This document shows, one piece after another, positions 1-11,992 of a DNA stretch of 64,000 nt (position 1 is its first letter; each line of letters starts with the position of its first letter). Source of the stretch: Fagopyrum homotropicum (lineage: Eukaryota; Streptophyta; Magnoliopsida; Caryophyllales; Polygonaceae); assembly GCA_033239125.1 (NCBI GenBank), contig BSWB01000002.1, positions 50,937,001-51,001,000 on the forward strand, given 5' to 3'. The notes under the pieces were generated by a model. It was given only the letters and a program-made list of their open reading frames with translations. It made no database searches and was not told where the DNA came from. A program made the position numbers and the translations under genes.

Positions 1-1676
1 CTCGATACAAAGATTTATGTATAATCTTATGCAACCAATGTCTTCTATCTCGACTTCACGCGCTCCTCGAGAGTCCAACGGTAATATTTCGTATTCCTTG
101 TATGATTATATGACTCATTATCATTTCTCTCCTTCTTATACTTTTTCCTTTCAAGCTTCTGATAAGATTCATGAACCCAAGCTGTACAAAATTGCATGTC
201 AAAGTCCGCATTGGAGGTATGCTATGAATTCATACCTATAAGCTCTCCGGCGCAATACATGGACGATTGGTCCACTTCCACCAGGAAAAACTCTATTGAG
301 TATAACTGTGTGTTTAAAACAAATTTTAAATCTGACGTGACTATCAAAACAAAGCGAAACTTGTCGCCCTCGGTAATCGTCAAACGAAAGCTATAGAATT
401 TTATGAAAATTTCGCTCCCGTGGCTAATCTTGTTTCCGTTAAGATTTTTCTTATAGTTGCGATGATTAAACGTTGGGAAATCCACGAAATGTACGCCCAC
501 AATGCGTTCCTTCACATAGATCTTACCTTCCGCCTGGATTAACTACATTCGACTCCTCCCACATTTGTCATCTTACAAAGTCTTATTTACGGACTTCGTC
601 AATCTCCTCTAAACTAGTTTTATAAACTCAGCTCTGCCTTGAAACATGATTGTTTTAAACAATCCTATGCCGACTACAACTTGTTCTCTTACACAAGCCC
701 AGGTACATGCATTTATATCCTATATATGTGGATGATTTTTTAATCACTGGAAATAGTTCTACAACCATTGCAAGATTTAAAGTCTATCTGAACTCATGCT
801 TCCACATGAAGGACCTTGATCATGTACGGTATTTTCTAGGAATTGAAGTCACACACACCCCACAAGGTTTGTTTCCCTCCCAATGAAAATATATACCGGA
901 TATACTAACTGAATTTTGCAATCTAGGTTCTCGTCCTATGTCTTTTCCTATTGAACCAGGGCATGGATTATCTATACAAATATCCGAACCTTTTGCTAAT
1001 CGAAAGAGATACCGTCGGCTTGTGGGACGCCTAATCTACCTAACTATCACCAAACAAAATCTAGTTTACTCGGTTTGCATCTTGTCTCCGTTTCTACAAT
1101 GTCGAACTATTGAGCATACCACGGGATCATAGCTTTATGTTATTTGAAAAAAACATCTCACCACGGAATTCTTCTCTCTCACTCCATTACCGTTCATATC
1201 TATGTGTTTTGTGATTCCGATTATTCCTCATGCCCTATCACTAGTCGTTCACTTATTGACCTTTTATCTTCCTTAACGAGTCCCCTATTCATGGAAGACT
1301 AAGAAGCAAACTAATGTCTCAAGGTCAAAAGATGAAGCCGAATATAGATCAATGACTAAAACTACTTTCGAGCTTCGATGAATTAAATCACTACTCTTCT
1401 CTCTTGGGATTTCTCATAAGCAACCAATGGACCTTTGGTGTGACAGTCAAGTTTCCCTATATATCTCGTCCAATCTGATTTTCCACGAAAGAACCAAGCC
1501 CATAGACTTTGATTTTATGTAGTAGAGACAAAGTTCTAGACGGCACTATACGCACCACCATGTCCGGTAAGCAGAGCAACTCGCAAATATATTCACAAAG
1601 GCTTTAGACCAACATCAGTTTACGTATCTTCTCCGTAAGTTGGCCACTAGAGACATCCATGCTCCAACTTGAGGGG
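1..1676 (+). pseudogene. Decayed Ty1/copia pol fragment (Ale/Retrofit-like): RT and RNase H
   Basis: Translated pieces in several frames match the C-terminal half of a copia polyprotein. They are the linker before RT (about 17-240), the start of RT (about 260-400), the palm with an intact YVDD active site at 725-736, the RT thumb and connection (about 780-1130), and an RNase H tail with an HERTK-like motif (about 1330-1520). The frame is broken by many stops and frameshifts, and gag, protease and integrase lie outside the window or are lost. A polypurine-like stretch (about 1669-1676) precedes a TG, as expected just before a 3' LTR. The assignment to the Ale/Retrofit clade rests on the wording of the RNase H tail from memory and is moderate. 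No product is expected. Confidence 0.8.
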
Positions 1677-2115
1677 TGCAATGAAGGATCCCTTGATCTA
1701 TATTATCACTACCTTTTGTGTAAATATTGTATCCCATGATGTATAACATGTCGCTTAGATTGCATATTTCCTTTTGCCTTCTTTTCCTTTTATACTCTAT
1801 ATAATTGTAGACACAATTGTTGGAATAAACAAATTAAAATAATTTATTATTAAGGATTATCTTTATACTAATCCTACATTATTTGTCATGTTCAATAACC
1901 ATACAACTATAGCATTCATATCTAATATTAATACTTCAAAGATGATCAAACCGTGAAAGTCCGATACACAGTTCCTTATGGCCCATTTAGTTTCAGATTA
2001 ATAAGGGTTATTTTAGATTTATGTGACTAAGGTTAAGATTTGAAGTGTTTCATTTAAGCTTTAGGTTTTAGATTTATAGGTTTTCAATTGGATTATATTC
2101 GGTTATTTTTTTTAA
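1677..2115 (+). repeat. Probable 3' LTR remnant of the copia fragment and unassigned AT-rich DNA
   Basis: The stretch begins with TG directly after a polypurine-like run that follows the copia RNase H remnant, as a 3' LTR should. A TATA-like sequence (ctctatataa) lies near 1793. I could not fix the end of this LTR because no second copy is in the window; it may run up to, or beyond, the Tork insertion at 2116. Nothing else coding is visible. Confidence 0.45.
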
Positions 2116-2424
2116 TGTTGATATGCTTTGAAATGAGTTTGTCGTATGTTTGGGCTTTTAATGTTTGGACCATTACTGTTTAACCTAGTCTTATACTTGA
2201 CGGCCAAGTATAACCTAGGATTTCACTACTTTAGTTTATATACTGTGGCATTCCCTCTGCCTCTAAAATAATCTAGTTATCATTTCTTTGTATGTATTCT
2301 GAAACTCTTCAATAAAATCTCGTTGGAAAGTGGACATAACCATTATTGGGTGAACCACTATAAATATGTGTGTCTTCTTTCTTATTTGTTGATTTCAGTT
2401 TTTTTTTCATAAATCTGCACAACA
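2116..2424 (+). repeat. 5' LTR of the Tork element
   Basis: It starts tgttgatatgc and ends in CA, and aligns over its whole length to 9792-10079. A TATA-like box (tttatatactg, about 2236) and a polyadenylation-like aataaaat (about 2310) are both matched in the 3' copy. The copies differ at many positions, so the insertion is old. Confidence 0.75.
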
Positions 2425-2427
2425 AAC

Positions 2428-2440
2428 TAGTATAATAGCT
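2428..2440 (+). other. Degenerate primer-binding site (tRNA-Met type)
   Basis: tagtataatagct lies three bases after the 5' LTR and resembles TGGTATCAGAGCT, the usual Tork primer site complementary to the 3' end of initiator tRNA-Met. Its position supports the LTR end chosen; the sequence match is imperfect. Confidence 0.5.
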
Positions 2441-2465
2441 TTCAGTTCTTTGGTGTTTTGCAACA

Positions 2466-3298
2466 TGGGAGAAGGATGTCTTCATCAACAAAAACATCGA
2501 AAAGTTCATAAGAAGGAATAGTTTAAGTTTGTGGAAAATCAAGATGCGAGAACTGCTAAATTAACAAGGCTTTTGGGGGCCATGTCAAGGAAGGAATCTG
2601 ATAAGAAAAAGGGTGATGTTGCTGAGATGGCCACTCAGGAGGATATGGCGCATTCCACCATCATGTCGTATCTCACAGATGATGTCTTATGCGAATTGTT
2701 TTTATCATGATACCGTTACCAAATTATGGTTGAAGTTGGAGAGCATTTACATGACAAAGTCTCTCACCAACAAGTTGCTTCTAAAGCAACGTCTTTTCAA
2801 CTTGCGTATGCAGGAAGGTATGCAACTTCATGAACACTTATATCACTTGAATACATTTCTTCTAGATTTGTGTAATATTGATGTTAAGATTGAGGACGGT
2901 GATGTTGCGTTGATTCTGTTGGTATCTTTGCCGTCATCATATGCCAAATTTGTTCAATCATTTTTTTGGAAAATATACTCTTACTACGGAAGATGTCATG
3001 TTTGTCCTTCATATATGGGAATTACGCCACAAGGTGAATGAAAGTGGTGTAGGTAAGGATAATCAGTCATCTGGCATGTATACAAGCGGAGGCAAGGGAC
3101 AAGGAAAATCAGGGAAGAGGGACAAGAAGTCTTCTTCTTCAAAAGGTATGAGCCTAATGACGCTACAACTACTGTAAGGACAAAGGGCATTGGAAGAATT
3201 AATCTCCTAAGAAAAAGAAACCAAATGATTTTGGTTCTGTAGTTGTTGTAGAAGATGATTTTAAGTCAAATGAGGATATAACTTTGGTTGTTGGTGAA
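2466..3298 (+). pseudogene. Copia gag (UBN2-type) pseudogene
   Basis: Fragments in two or three frames match the Tork Gag that coats the RNA genome. The clearest part lies within 2613-3041, where a run with MTKSLTNK, QRLFNLRM and ALILLVSLPSSY is typical of the gag-polypeptide family. The frame then shifts near 2950 into a basic, Gly/Lys/Ser-rich tail (about 3040-3175), where the CCHC knuckle region would begin. The first ATG after the primer site is at 2466 but runs soon into a stop. The sequence breaks at about 3299, and the continuation (protease) is found from about 6780. Confidence 0.75.
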
Positions 3299-3460
3299 TG
3301 ATGAGTGTGAAATGTAACACTTTTTGTATCATATTTCATGCATATTCTACCCTCTATTCCATCTCATATAGGCCGTTTCATACGGAAATCATCCACTTTT
3401 TGTATATCGGTATCTACCTTGGCTTCTATGTGTTTCAAGCATTTAAGGCATCAAAAGTGT

Positions 3461-5462
3461 TGTAACAACCAGAAATTTTTGTTACGGAATCTGACCTTTA
3501 GAACTTCTTTCGGATCCACCAGAGTGGTGCCAAAGAAGTTCCCGTCCCCACGGCCTAAGGAACCCGCGGGAACGGCGAGGTTTAGGCGCGGGCGTAGTTT
3601 AGCTGTAGATCGTGGGAAATCCTTTTTGGAACCGTTTATCCTATTTCCTTTTTTTATTATATCCGATCTTTCGGATCTCCTTAGGGTTGCTGCCTTCTTT
3701 GAAGGCCCATCTAATCTCCTGCCGCTCTTTCTTTTCCCTCTTACGTAAACCTACCTTCTCCTCTTCTCCTTCCTCTTCACTCTCCCTTGTTCTTCCTTTC
3801 TTCAAGTGGTGTGCGAGTTGTAGTCTTCTCCATGTGGATTGGAGACTAAGGACGCTTTGGAAAGTCTTTGGATCTGACAGTAAGTCTCCCTTTTCTTCAT
3901 CTTCCTTCTTCTTTGTTTCCTCCTCTTCTTAGCATGGAATCAAGATTGATTCTTAATTTTCTATGTTGCAGTGTCTGTGTTGATGGTTTAATCCAAGATA
4001 TAGTAGTGGTTGTAGTTGTGTGTGGAAAATACATCGAAGATCAAAGCCCGCAAAGGAGAAAAAGGAGGATGTTGCGCATCGAAGAACCTTTGACGTTCGT
4101 TCCTGGAGAAATTCTGCACCCGCGCACGTGCCTTTCTGTACCCACACTTGTGCCTTTCCACACCCGCCCCTGTGTCTTCCCGCACCCACGCCTTTCTTGA
4201 GTCACCGCCCCCGCGGCTCTGTGTCACCGCGGTCAGCGCCTTGACCCTCGTCACCGCAATCGCGCCATCTATTTCCCGCGGTCGCGCCTTGCCTACAGGG
4301 CATGTCGTTTTGTGGTATGCCACTTTCTTTCTTTCCTCATAGTTGACCCTAGAGTTGTACCATGTTAGGATAAACTCTAGCATAACTAGTGAGAATGTCA
4401 ATTAGTGGTTTGTGGATTCTTAGGTGATTGTGGAAGTTGGATGAGAAGGTAAAGCTTGTTGTGTGGTTGTTGATCTCGTGAGGATCTTAAGACTAGGATT
4501 AAAAAAATATCCTAGTATATTGTTATATGATCTTATTGTGATTATTGAGACTAGAAGTAAGAACCTTCTAGCATGATGTTTAATGATCTTTTAGAGGTCA
4601 CTGAGACTATAAGTTGAGGTTTTCTAGCATATCGGATAGTCTTTGATTTGGGTGCCTTGTTTTATCAGGCATAGAGTACTTTCTTGCGGAAAGTTGAACG
4701 TGATATTAGAGCTGGGATTATCTTGAGACAGGTAAGTCTCTTGGGCTTACATAGCTGACTTTTGTGTGTTAGCTTAGTTGTGATAGTGGTGTATGTTGTA
4801 TGTTAGTATGAGAACATGTTGTGACGACCTTTATTGTTGTTTGGCCCAACTAGTAAGGGGTGGTGACAAATTGTCCAATTCTACAAGAGATTGGGAGGTT
4901 CTTGCGACTAGTCCAGACAGGTACATGGGGAGATGCATCAAATCCAGCCTTGTTGGTATAAGGGGACAAAGGCGAGGTTCGGGAGTTCCTTGTGTCACAA
5001 AAGAAGTTGAATTAGTAAAGTGAATCACCTAATGAAAGATAATAATCGGCTTGAGTGTGAGCATGCTTTATGTGCTATAGTACCTTATGTGTGATTGTGC
5101 TTTTATAGTTATTTTGATATATAGAATGTTAGATAACTGTTTATCCGTTGTGTAGATGCCTTGCAGGTTAGGGATGTTGTCAAGTGATCCGGTCAGAGTG
5201 GTCACCTAGGGTTCCCGTACATTATAGGACGGGTTTATGGGCTTCTTATTTCTGTTGCATGACTTTATTATCATAGTACTTGGGTGACAGTTAGATTTCC
5301 TTATTATTATGTTATCAGTTTTACATTTTATATATTTGAAGTTTTATATATATTTGTGTCTTGTTGCAAGATCCGGTGAAATTGTTGTCAAGCTAAGGGT
5401 CATGATCAATTGTGAGGTCATAACTTGTAGCATCCCGAGTTCCTAGAATATGGGGTGTAACA
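3461..5462 (+). repeat. Solo LTR, Tekay-type Ty3/gypsy
   Basis: A 2.0-kb unit begins tgtaacaacc and ends ggggtgtaaca. It is flanked by near-identical five-base duplications (agtgt at 3456-3460, agtgc at 5463-5467). Its 3' half aligns with the Tekay C LTR, for example the blocks around 5155-5235 and 11665-11755 (caggttag, gtgatccgg, cattataggacggg). A GC-rich stretch with CCGCGG-type motifs (4120-4290) sits where other Tekay LTRs here have theirs. With no internal domain and a duplication on both sides, it is best read as a solo LTR left by LTR-LTR recombination. The open frames across it are incidental. Confidence 0.8.
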
Positions 5463-5601
5463 AGTGCCAAGATTGCATCCTCCATGAGGTCAGAGCAGAA
5501 GAGAAGATTAAAATGATTGAGGAACTACAACACGAAATCCACAATATGAGATTAGAAGCAAACAATAGACAAAAAGCCTTCCATACGGCTAGTCTACGGC
5601 C
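5463..5601 (+). CDS. 3' part of a small open frame interrupted by the solo LTR
   Basis: Starting in the frame that enters the solo LTR at 3460, translation resumes after 5467 and continues to a TAG at about 5599-5601. The resumed part is rich in Glu, Lys, Gln and Arg with a heptad-like pattern (EEKIKMIEEL), suggesting a short coiled coil, preceded by a Cys-x-x-Cys pair formed at the junction. The upstream part starts near 3338. I do not recognise the protein. It may be a gag-like remnant or chance coding in an LTR-like element. Confidence 0.3.
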
Positions 5602-6490
5602 ATAGGGTAGCCGTTGCTAGGCCGTTTGGCCCGAGACTTCGATGCCATAATCCATGCCATGTCCCAATCCATGCAATTAATAGCCAGGATGTGAAACGCC
5701 CACCAAACGGTGGCTATATGGCCGTTTGGCTGCCACAACAAGACCTTAAAAATCTCCGACTTAATCTATGGAAATTGTATAATTTGTGTAAAACCTAGAT
5801 TTATGATTTCTCCCCTATATAAACACCCTCATCTTTAGGGTTACAGATGCTAATTCTTCTTGATTATTGTAGTCTTCTATTTCCTTATTCTAGCCGTCAT
5901 ATATTGTTAGTTTTGCTTGAAGGTTACTTTGAAGGAACCAAACTCTTGTATGTTCCATCCTTTTTGATTTAATGTATGATATGTGGTTTATATTTTGTTA
6001 TGATTGGGTAAACTTCCTCCCTAATCTAACGATTGGATGACCCCCATAATGCTTTAGTACATTGTATGCATATATCTTTATGAATTGAGGTTTTGAAATT
6101 ATTTTTCAAAGTGTTTCACACCACCTTTTGAAAACCACTAAAAGGAGTGATACTTTTTATTGGTTTAGATAAAACAAGTAAAGGGCCAAAAGTGAAAATT
6201 ATTTCATTGAATTTATTTAAAAGAACTTGGTTTGAGAGTACTAGTTTATCAAAACTTCGGGGATTCCTAATCTTTGTAGAGAGTTCCGGTCTTTGAACCT
6301 TTTTAAAGTCAAAGGCAACAACCAAAGGTTTTTCTTGGCTTTTTCGGATTTATAAATGCTTAATTGGTTTTCCTTTACTCGTCAAACAACTGGATTGAGG
6401 GCTACGTGAGTTGGAAAGAACGGTCTTGGTTTGTCTATGTCCACTGCTACTTTAGATGGTTATGTACTTTATAATTATCCAATGTTCTTG

Positions 6491-6491
<1 letters not shown>
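5602..6491 (+). other. No gene seen; motif-bearing and promoter-like stretch
   Basis: The segment carries repeated CGGCC/GGCCGTTTGG motifs (up to about 5735), a TATA-like ctatataaac near 5815 followed by a pyrimidine-rich stretch, and then AT-rich DNA without a convincing open frame. Its layout resembles an LTR (U3 motifs, TATA, leader), but no partner copy is present. Confidence 0.3.
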
Positions 6492-6544
<53 letters not shown>

Positions 6545-6569
6545 GTATATATATAGATAGATATATATG
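6492..6569. repeat. AT dinucleotide microsatellite
   Basis: This is an almost pure run of alternating A and T about 78 bases long, interrupted by two GT steps and a GATA-like step near its end. It is a simple sequence repeat and likely length-variable. Confidence 0.95.
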
Positions 6570-6779
6570 CATTAGTATATTAAATCATTATAGTGGGATT
6601 CTTGTTTTCTTAGATCAATTTTTCTGCCATTGATATACATTCATCATTATTTTCTTACCATCATTTCTTGTTTATTGCTTTCTTTTATGCTTAGAAGAAT
6701 TAAATATTAATGTTATCTAATTTAGACACAATCCTTGTGATTTGATAACCCGATTATACTACATCAGATCACGTAATCT

Positions 6780-9732
6780 TTACGGGGGAGGTCGTTGTAC
6801 TTCGGTAAAACTTTCACGAGTAGTGGACACACTTATCAAGATGATGTGTGAGTTCTTGATTTTGAAGCTTCCTATCACATATTGCCTAGTAGAGAGTGGT
6901 TCAAAACTTATAAGCATGTAGATGGTAACAACATTTCTATGGCCAACAATTTTGTCTACAAGGCGGTTGAAATTGACTCGATTAAAATCAAGACATATGA
7001 AAGGTAGATTTTGCACATTGAAAGTGATCAAAGATGTTTCACTTATTACTAGGAACTTGATATCCTTGAGTATGCTAGATAGTAAGGGTTTTTGTTTCAA
7101 CGGTGAACGGAGTTTTAAATGTCTATAAGGGTTATAATACTATTCTAAAAGGTGTTTAAATGGACACTTTATATTTCCTGTGTGGTTGTACTGTTTATGG
7201 GTCTATTTTTGTTGCATCTTCACATGTTCACAAGGATGATATGACTAAGTTATGGTATATGAGACTTGGCCATATAGGTGAAAGAGGGATTCATATTTTA
7301 GTAAAGGAAGATCTTCTTGGTTGTTATTAGATCACGAGCCTTGACTTCTTTGAACATTGTGTCCTTGAAAGATACACTGCAATAAGTTTTCAAAGGGTAT
7401 TCAAAAGACAAAAGGCACACTTAATTAAACCCATTTGGGTTGTTGGGGTCTGAATAAAGTTGAGTCTTTAGGAGGTCATATGTATTTCTTGAATGCATTC
7501 ATGATTATTCAAGAATGACTTGTATGTTTGTCATGAAAGACAAAGCTTTCAAGAACTTCAAGGACTGGAAAATGTTAGTGGAGAATCAAACAAGGAAGAA
7601 GACCAAAAGGTTGTGAACGGATAATGGTATGGAGTTTTGCTCGTCTGAGTTTGAGCAGTTCTGCATGGATGTTTGAATTGCTCGTCATCATACAATCAAA
7701 CATACACCACAATAAAACGGTATAGTTGAGAGGATGAATCAAACTCTATTAGAGAGAGCGGGGTGCATGCTCTCTAATGCAAAACTAGATAGGAGGTTTT
7801 GAGTAGTAGTAGTGACAACAACATGTTACTTGATAAACTGCAGACCTCACATTGACATAAATTGTAAAACACCTTATGAGGTGTGATCTGGTAAGTTTGT
7901 TGACTGTTCTAATCTTATGATTTTTTGGTTGTACCGTTTACTATCATGTCAGTTAGAGTAAACTAGAGCCTCGAGCAAAGAAAGGAGTGTTTGTAGGCTA
8001 TGTAGATGGTGTCAATGAACATAAAGGTTTGTCTCCATCCGAGAACATAGTTATTTTGAGTAGAAGTGTCATCTTTGATGAGAGTTTTATGCTTAACTCG
8101 AAAGTGAAGCTAGTGGAATCAAGGGAGAGTAGCAATGTTGATTAATAGGTGGAGATGTAGTTTCTTCCTCAAGAAGAAGAGGAACATCCACAGTCAAAAG
8201 TGGAGCTACTAAATCTACAACATTATAAAACCAACCACCATACGCTATTCACTAGATCTTAGGGGAGCGTCACTCAAGAAGAGTTGGAGTAAGACCTCCA
8301 CAAAGGTACAGTTTTGAGGATATGGTTAGTTGTGATCTACAAGTTACTAAAGATGTGGATACTCGTGAACCATCCACATATAGAGAAGTTGTATCTGGAT
8401 CTGAAGCTGCATAGTGGTTTACAGCAATGAGAGATAAGATGGAGTCACTTCATAAGAATCGGACATGGGAATTAGTCATACCACCTAGAGAGAGAAAGGT
8501 TATTACATCCCAATGGGTTTTCAAGAAGAAGAAGAAATGGACGTCACATTCTGAATGGGTTAAGTATAAGCCTCGAGTTATTACAAGAGGTTTTCATTAG
8601 ATAGAGGGAGTGGATTACAATGAGATTTTCTCCCTTGTAGTCAGGCATACCTCCATTAGAGTGTTATTAATAATAGTGGCATATAAGGATCTAGAGCTCT
8701 AATAACTTGATGTAAAGACAACTTTCTTACATGGAGAGCTAGAAGAAAATATATACATGACTCACCCATATGGTTTCGAAGATCCAAGGAAAGAAATGTA
8801 TATGTAGAAGTTGAAGAAGTCTTTATATGGACTTAAGTAGTCTCCGATAGTGGGACAAGAGATTTGATAGCTATATGATACAAATTGGTTACAACAAGAG
8901 TTCTTATGATTATTGTGTATACACAAAATCGAAGGATGATTTATCATCTATCTGGTCATATATGTATATGATATGCTTATAGTTGCAAATAACAAGTATA
9001 ACATTCAAAAACTAAAGAATCTCCGGTGCTGAGTTTAAGATGAAGGATCTAGGAGCAGCTCGGAAAATTCTAGGAATGGATATTCTTAGAGATATATGTC
9101 ATCAAAATATTTCCTTCCAACATAAAAGCTACATTGAAAAGGTGTTGTCACGTTTCAAAATGTCATCAGCCAAGTCTAGTGATACACCTAGTGCTGCTAA
9201 CATCAACCTTACCACTATGTTTCCACCTTAGTCGGATGAGGAGAAAGAGTATGTACCTTGAGTCCCTTATGATAGTGTAGTAGGGAGTTTGATGTATTTT
9301 ATGGTCTACAATAGACCAAATCTAGCGCAAGTTGTTAGTGTCATGAGTAGGTTCATGGGGCAACTAGGAAAAGAACCCTAGCAAGATGTTAAGAGAATAT
9401 TTCGGTATGTTAGAGTTACATTTGACATTTAGCTCATTTTTGGGAATGAAACACAGTGTTTGATCATATGGTAGTCTGATTGAGATTATACAGGAGATGT
9501 TAATATTAGAAGATCTACCACAAAGGCATAGTTCATGACATTGATAAAAGTAACTAAAGAGGGAATTTGGTTGAAGGGATTGATTAGTGATCTAGGTATA
9601 CATCACAAACAGGCTATTGCATATTGTGACAATTTGGGTGCAATTTTTTTGACCAAGGACCAGGTTCATCATGAGAGGACTAATCATATTGATGTCAGAT
9701 ATAATTTTCTAAGAAGTGAGAAGAGGAATTAG
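6780..9732 (+). pseudogene. Tork pol pseudogene: protease, integrase, RT, RNase H
   Basis: Translated pieces follow copia pol order. A protease-end/zinc-finger block with SYH and NLISLSMLDSKG motifs occupies about 6840-7130. Integrase occupies about 7260-7900, with the TDNG-EF, HHT, HTPQ and ERMN motifs separated by stops. The RT runs from about 8390 to 9050, starting near EA-WF-AMRDKMESL. The catalytic YVDD has become YVYD at 8961-8972. The RNase H tail (9535-9732) ends in an HERTNHIDVRYNF-type motif. At least a dozen in-frame stops are present. No product is expected. Confidence 0.85.
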
Positions 9733-9791
9733 TTTGGGGATTGACTAATGCATCTAGTATATCTGTGAGGATTCAAGTCAAGGTGCAGATT

Positions 9792-10079
9792 TATTAATAT
9801 GCCTTGAATTAAGCTTGTCATTTGTTTGTGCCTTTACTGTTTGACTCAGTCTTGTACTTAGCGACTAAGTATAACTTAGATTTTCATTACTCTATATATT
9901 GTAGCTTCCTTCTACCTCCAAAATAATATGGATATCATCTGTTTATTTGTATAATGAAATTCCTAAATAAAATCCCTCTATGGAAAGTGGACGTAGCCGT
10001 TATTGGATGAACCACAATAAGTCTATGTGTCGTCTTTATGTTTGTTGAATTTTGTTCTTTCTCATAATTTTACAGAACA
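9792..10079 (+). repeat. 3' LTR of the Tork element
   Basis: It starts tattaatatgcc (TG decayed to TA) just after a degenerate polypurine tract (aaggtgcagattt) and ends in CA at 10079. It aligns to 2116-2424, including a TATA-like ctatatattg (about 9891) and a cctaaataaaat polyadenylation-like site (about 9960). A Tekay element begins 23 bases further on. Confidence 0.75.
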
Positions 10080-10101
10080 TTCTATTATTTAAAATCTACT
10101 T

Positions 10102-11976
10102 TGTAAGACCCCATTTTATGCCTTCACCACCTCCGCGGTGAAGAAGGCCGCCCCCGCGGTTGACACCAGATCGCACCCGATCTGTTTTTATTCCACTTTA
10201 TTTCTTTCCTTAGATAGAAGATCCGTTCTTCTATCTTATGCGCCGGCTTTCCTTTGTTCTTCTAACCCTAGAAACGTCCTTCCTTCTATCTTTCTGAACC
10301 GTTTCCTATAAATTCCCGCCTTATCTTCTTTTTCCCGTTTCTTGCTTACGTTTCTTTGATCTCGAGCAAGCTGCAACCTTCTTCCTTTAGAACCCTGTTG
10401 AACGTGTAATTCTGCTTTTTTTTCATCCTCTCTCACGTTCTTGAGCATGTTGCATGCTTGTCCCTTCTATTTCTCTTTCTCTTTTCATTCTTCTTCGCAA
10501 GAATCAAGTTTGAGCCTTGATTCTTATTGGCCTTTCCGTTGTTCATACGTTGATGTTCACAGGCTCCCTTGGTTGCGTTTTAAAGTGCGTGGAACAAAGA
10601 TTCAAGCTTTGGTTGCTTGTTTGTGACGTACTATCAAAAAGGAAGCCCGTTGCCGCTTTTTGTCACAGAACTGTCCCCATGCCTGCACCTTCCCGCCACC
10701 ACAATTTTTCCTATTGCCGCCCCTACGGTGCTGTTTGGCCGCCCCTGTGGTTTGTCTGCAGTAGCTCCCGTCTTTGGTGAGCTGATTCCCTTCCTTGTTT
10801 CCTCGTTCCTTCCCTTATGTTGTGGTGATGTTGTTGACCCTTGAAATCTGTAAGACTAGGGTTTGTGACCCTAGCTTGTGGAGATCTCACAAAGATCATG
10901 GAGACTAGAAGTTATAGACTTCTGGCAATCGCTTCGTTCCTTATTCGTTATGCCTTGTTTGAGAAGGCATTCCTTTCTTTCCTTCAGGAAACTGAGTTGT
11001 AGTTGACCTTTGAGTTTACTTTCGAATGAGGTAAGTTCCTTGGACTTATTCCTAAGAGCAGCGTGTCTACCAATTTCACCATAGCGGCTTGTTTGAAATC
11101 ATAATAGCCTATTTGTCCTTAATCGTCGAGATTAAAAGAGTCAATTCAATGGCGCTATTTTTATAAAAAATAAAACATTAAAAAAATTTTGAATAAAAAA
11201 AAGTTGTTGAAATCAAAATTGAAATGTTCAATAAGAATCCGTTTGGCGGTTAGCTGCATTCCGTATATTGGTTTGAGTGTATTGACTTGTTTATGTTGTT
11301 GTTTGTTGTTATAACAGAAAACCGGAATAGGATTGACCTTTTATACCTTAATTGGCCCAAGTGTATTATAACCGGGCGGTAACCGCTTGTCCAGTTCAAA
11401 TAAGGAAATTGGGAGGTGCTCTTGAGACTAGTCCAACATGTGACAAAGGGATGCATCCGCTCTATTCCTGTTGGTGAAAGGGGATAGAGGCGAGATCATA
11501 GTGATTCTCGTGTGAGAACATAAGTTGAATTAGTAAAGGGATGAACTTAATTAAAGATAATAACCGGTTAAGTATGAGCATGCTATATGTTTATATTACC
11601 TTATGTCTGTTTGTGCCTTTACTGTCTTTCTGATATCTAGAATGCTAGCTAACGGTTTATACTGATACTATAGATGCCCTGTAGGTTAGAGATGTTGCTG
11701 AGTGATCCGGACGGTGTGGTCAGTCGGTGTTCCCATACATTATAGGACGGGATTGAGTTTATATTTCAGTTGTTGTTCTTTCCCTTTTGTTTTGAACACA
11801 GCTGCGAGTCTTTGACGCTTTCCTTGTTGTTCCTTTGGTTTTTATAACAGTTTTGGTTTTTATATATTTGTGCCATGTTGTAAGATCTTATGTTATTGTT
11901 GCTACTCTGAGGGTCGGGACCCATTGCGAGGTCCTAGCTTATAAGGCTTCGAGTTCCCAGAACTTGGGATGTTAAA
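10102..11976 (+). repeat. 5' LTR of Tekay C
   Basis: It starts tgtaagacccc and ends near gggatgttaaa, immediately before the primer site. The internal segment from about 10702 to the end aligns with the 3' copy from about 15728 to 16796. It contains CCGC-rich motifs (10146-10160, 10716-10729, 10737-10751), a TATA-like box at 10306-10313 and a pyrimidine-rich leader. The open frames here are not genes. Confidence 0.85.
10306..10313 (+). promoter_or_regulatory. TATA-like box in the Tekay C LTR
   Basis: ctataaat is followed about 30 bases on by a pyrimidine-rich stretch, the usual layout of a plant LTR promoter. It implies that the GC-rich motifs from 10700 on would be transcribed. Confidence 0.5.
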
Positions 11977-11979
11977 ATA

Positions 11980-11992
11980 TGGTATCAGAGCT
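11980..11992 (+). other. Primer-binding site, tRNA-Met
   Basis: tggtatcagagct is a perfect match to the primer site complementary to initiator tRNA-Met, three bases after the LTR end. It fixes the orientation and the 3' end of the 5' LTR. Confidence 0.9.

Larger units (their letters stand above)
3299..6766 (+). mobile_element. Insertion inside the Tork element: LTR-like sequence of unknown family plus a solo LTR
   Basis: The Tork coding sequence stops at about 3298 and resumes at about 6780. The intervening DNA starts TGATGAG and ends near tatactacatca, which would fit TG...CA termini, but I found no matching target duplication, so the limits are approximate. After removal of the solo LTR (3461-5462) about 1.45 kb remains. 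It has a short open frame, several CGGCC-centred motifs (5575-5735), a TATA-like ctatataaac (about 5815) and an AT microsatellite. It may be an LTR or a non-autonomous element; I cannot assign it. Confidence 0.4.
2116..10079 (+). mobile_element. Decayed Ty1/copia Tork (Tnt1-like) retrotransposon, split by nested insertions
   Basis: Two diverged but alignable LTRs (2116-2424 and 9792-10079) bracket copia gag, protease, integrase, RT and RNase H remnants in the canonical copia order. The domains read like the Tork/Tnt1 lineage: a gag with the ALILL-SLP-SY motif, a protease/zinc-finger block, and an integrase with HTPQ-NG and ERMN motifs. Roughly 3.4 kb between gag and protease (about 3299-6766) is foreign. 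Without it the element is about 4.5 kb, close to a normal Tork element. No clear target-site duplication remains. It is old: every domain carries stops and frameshifts. Confidence 0.85.

Noticed and set aside
3868..4401. Overlapping Pro/His/Arg-rich open frames on both strands
   Set aside because: They lie in the GC-rich motif stretch of the solo LTR, are low-complexity and share no known domain.
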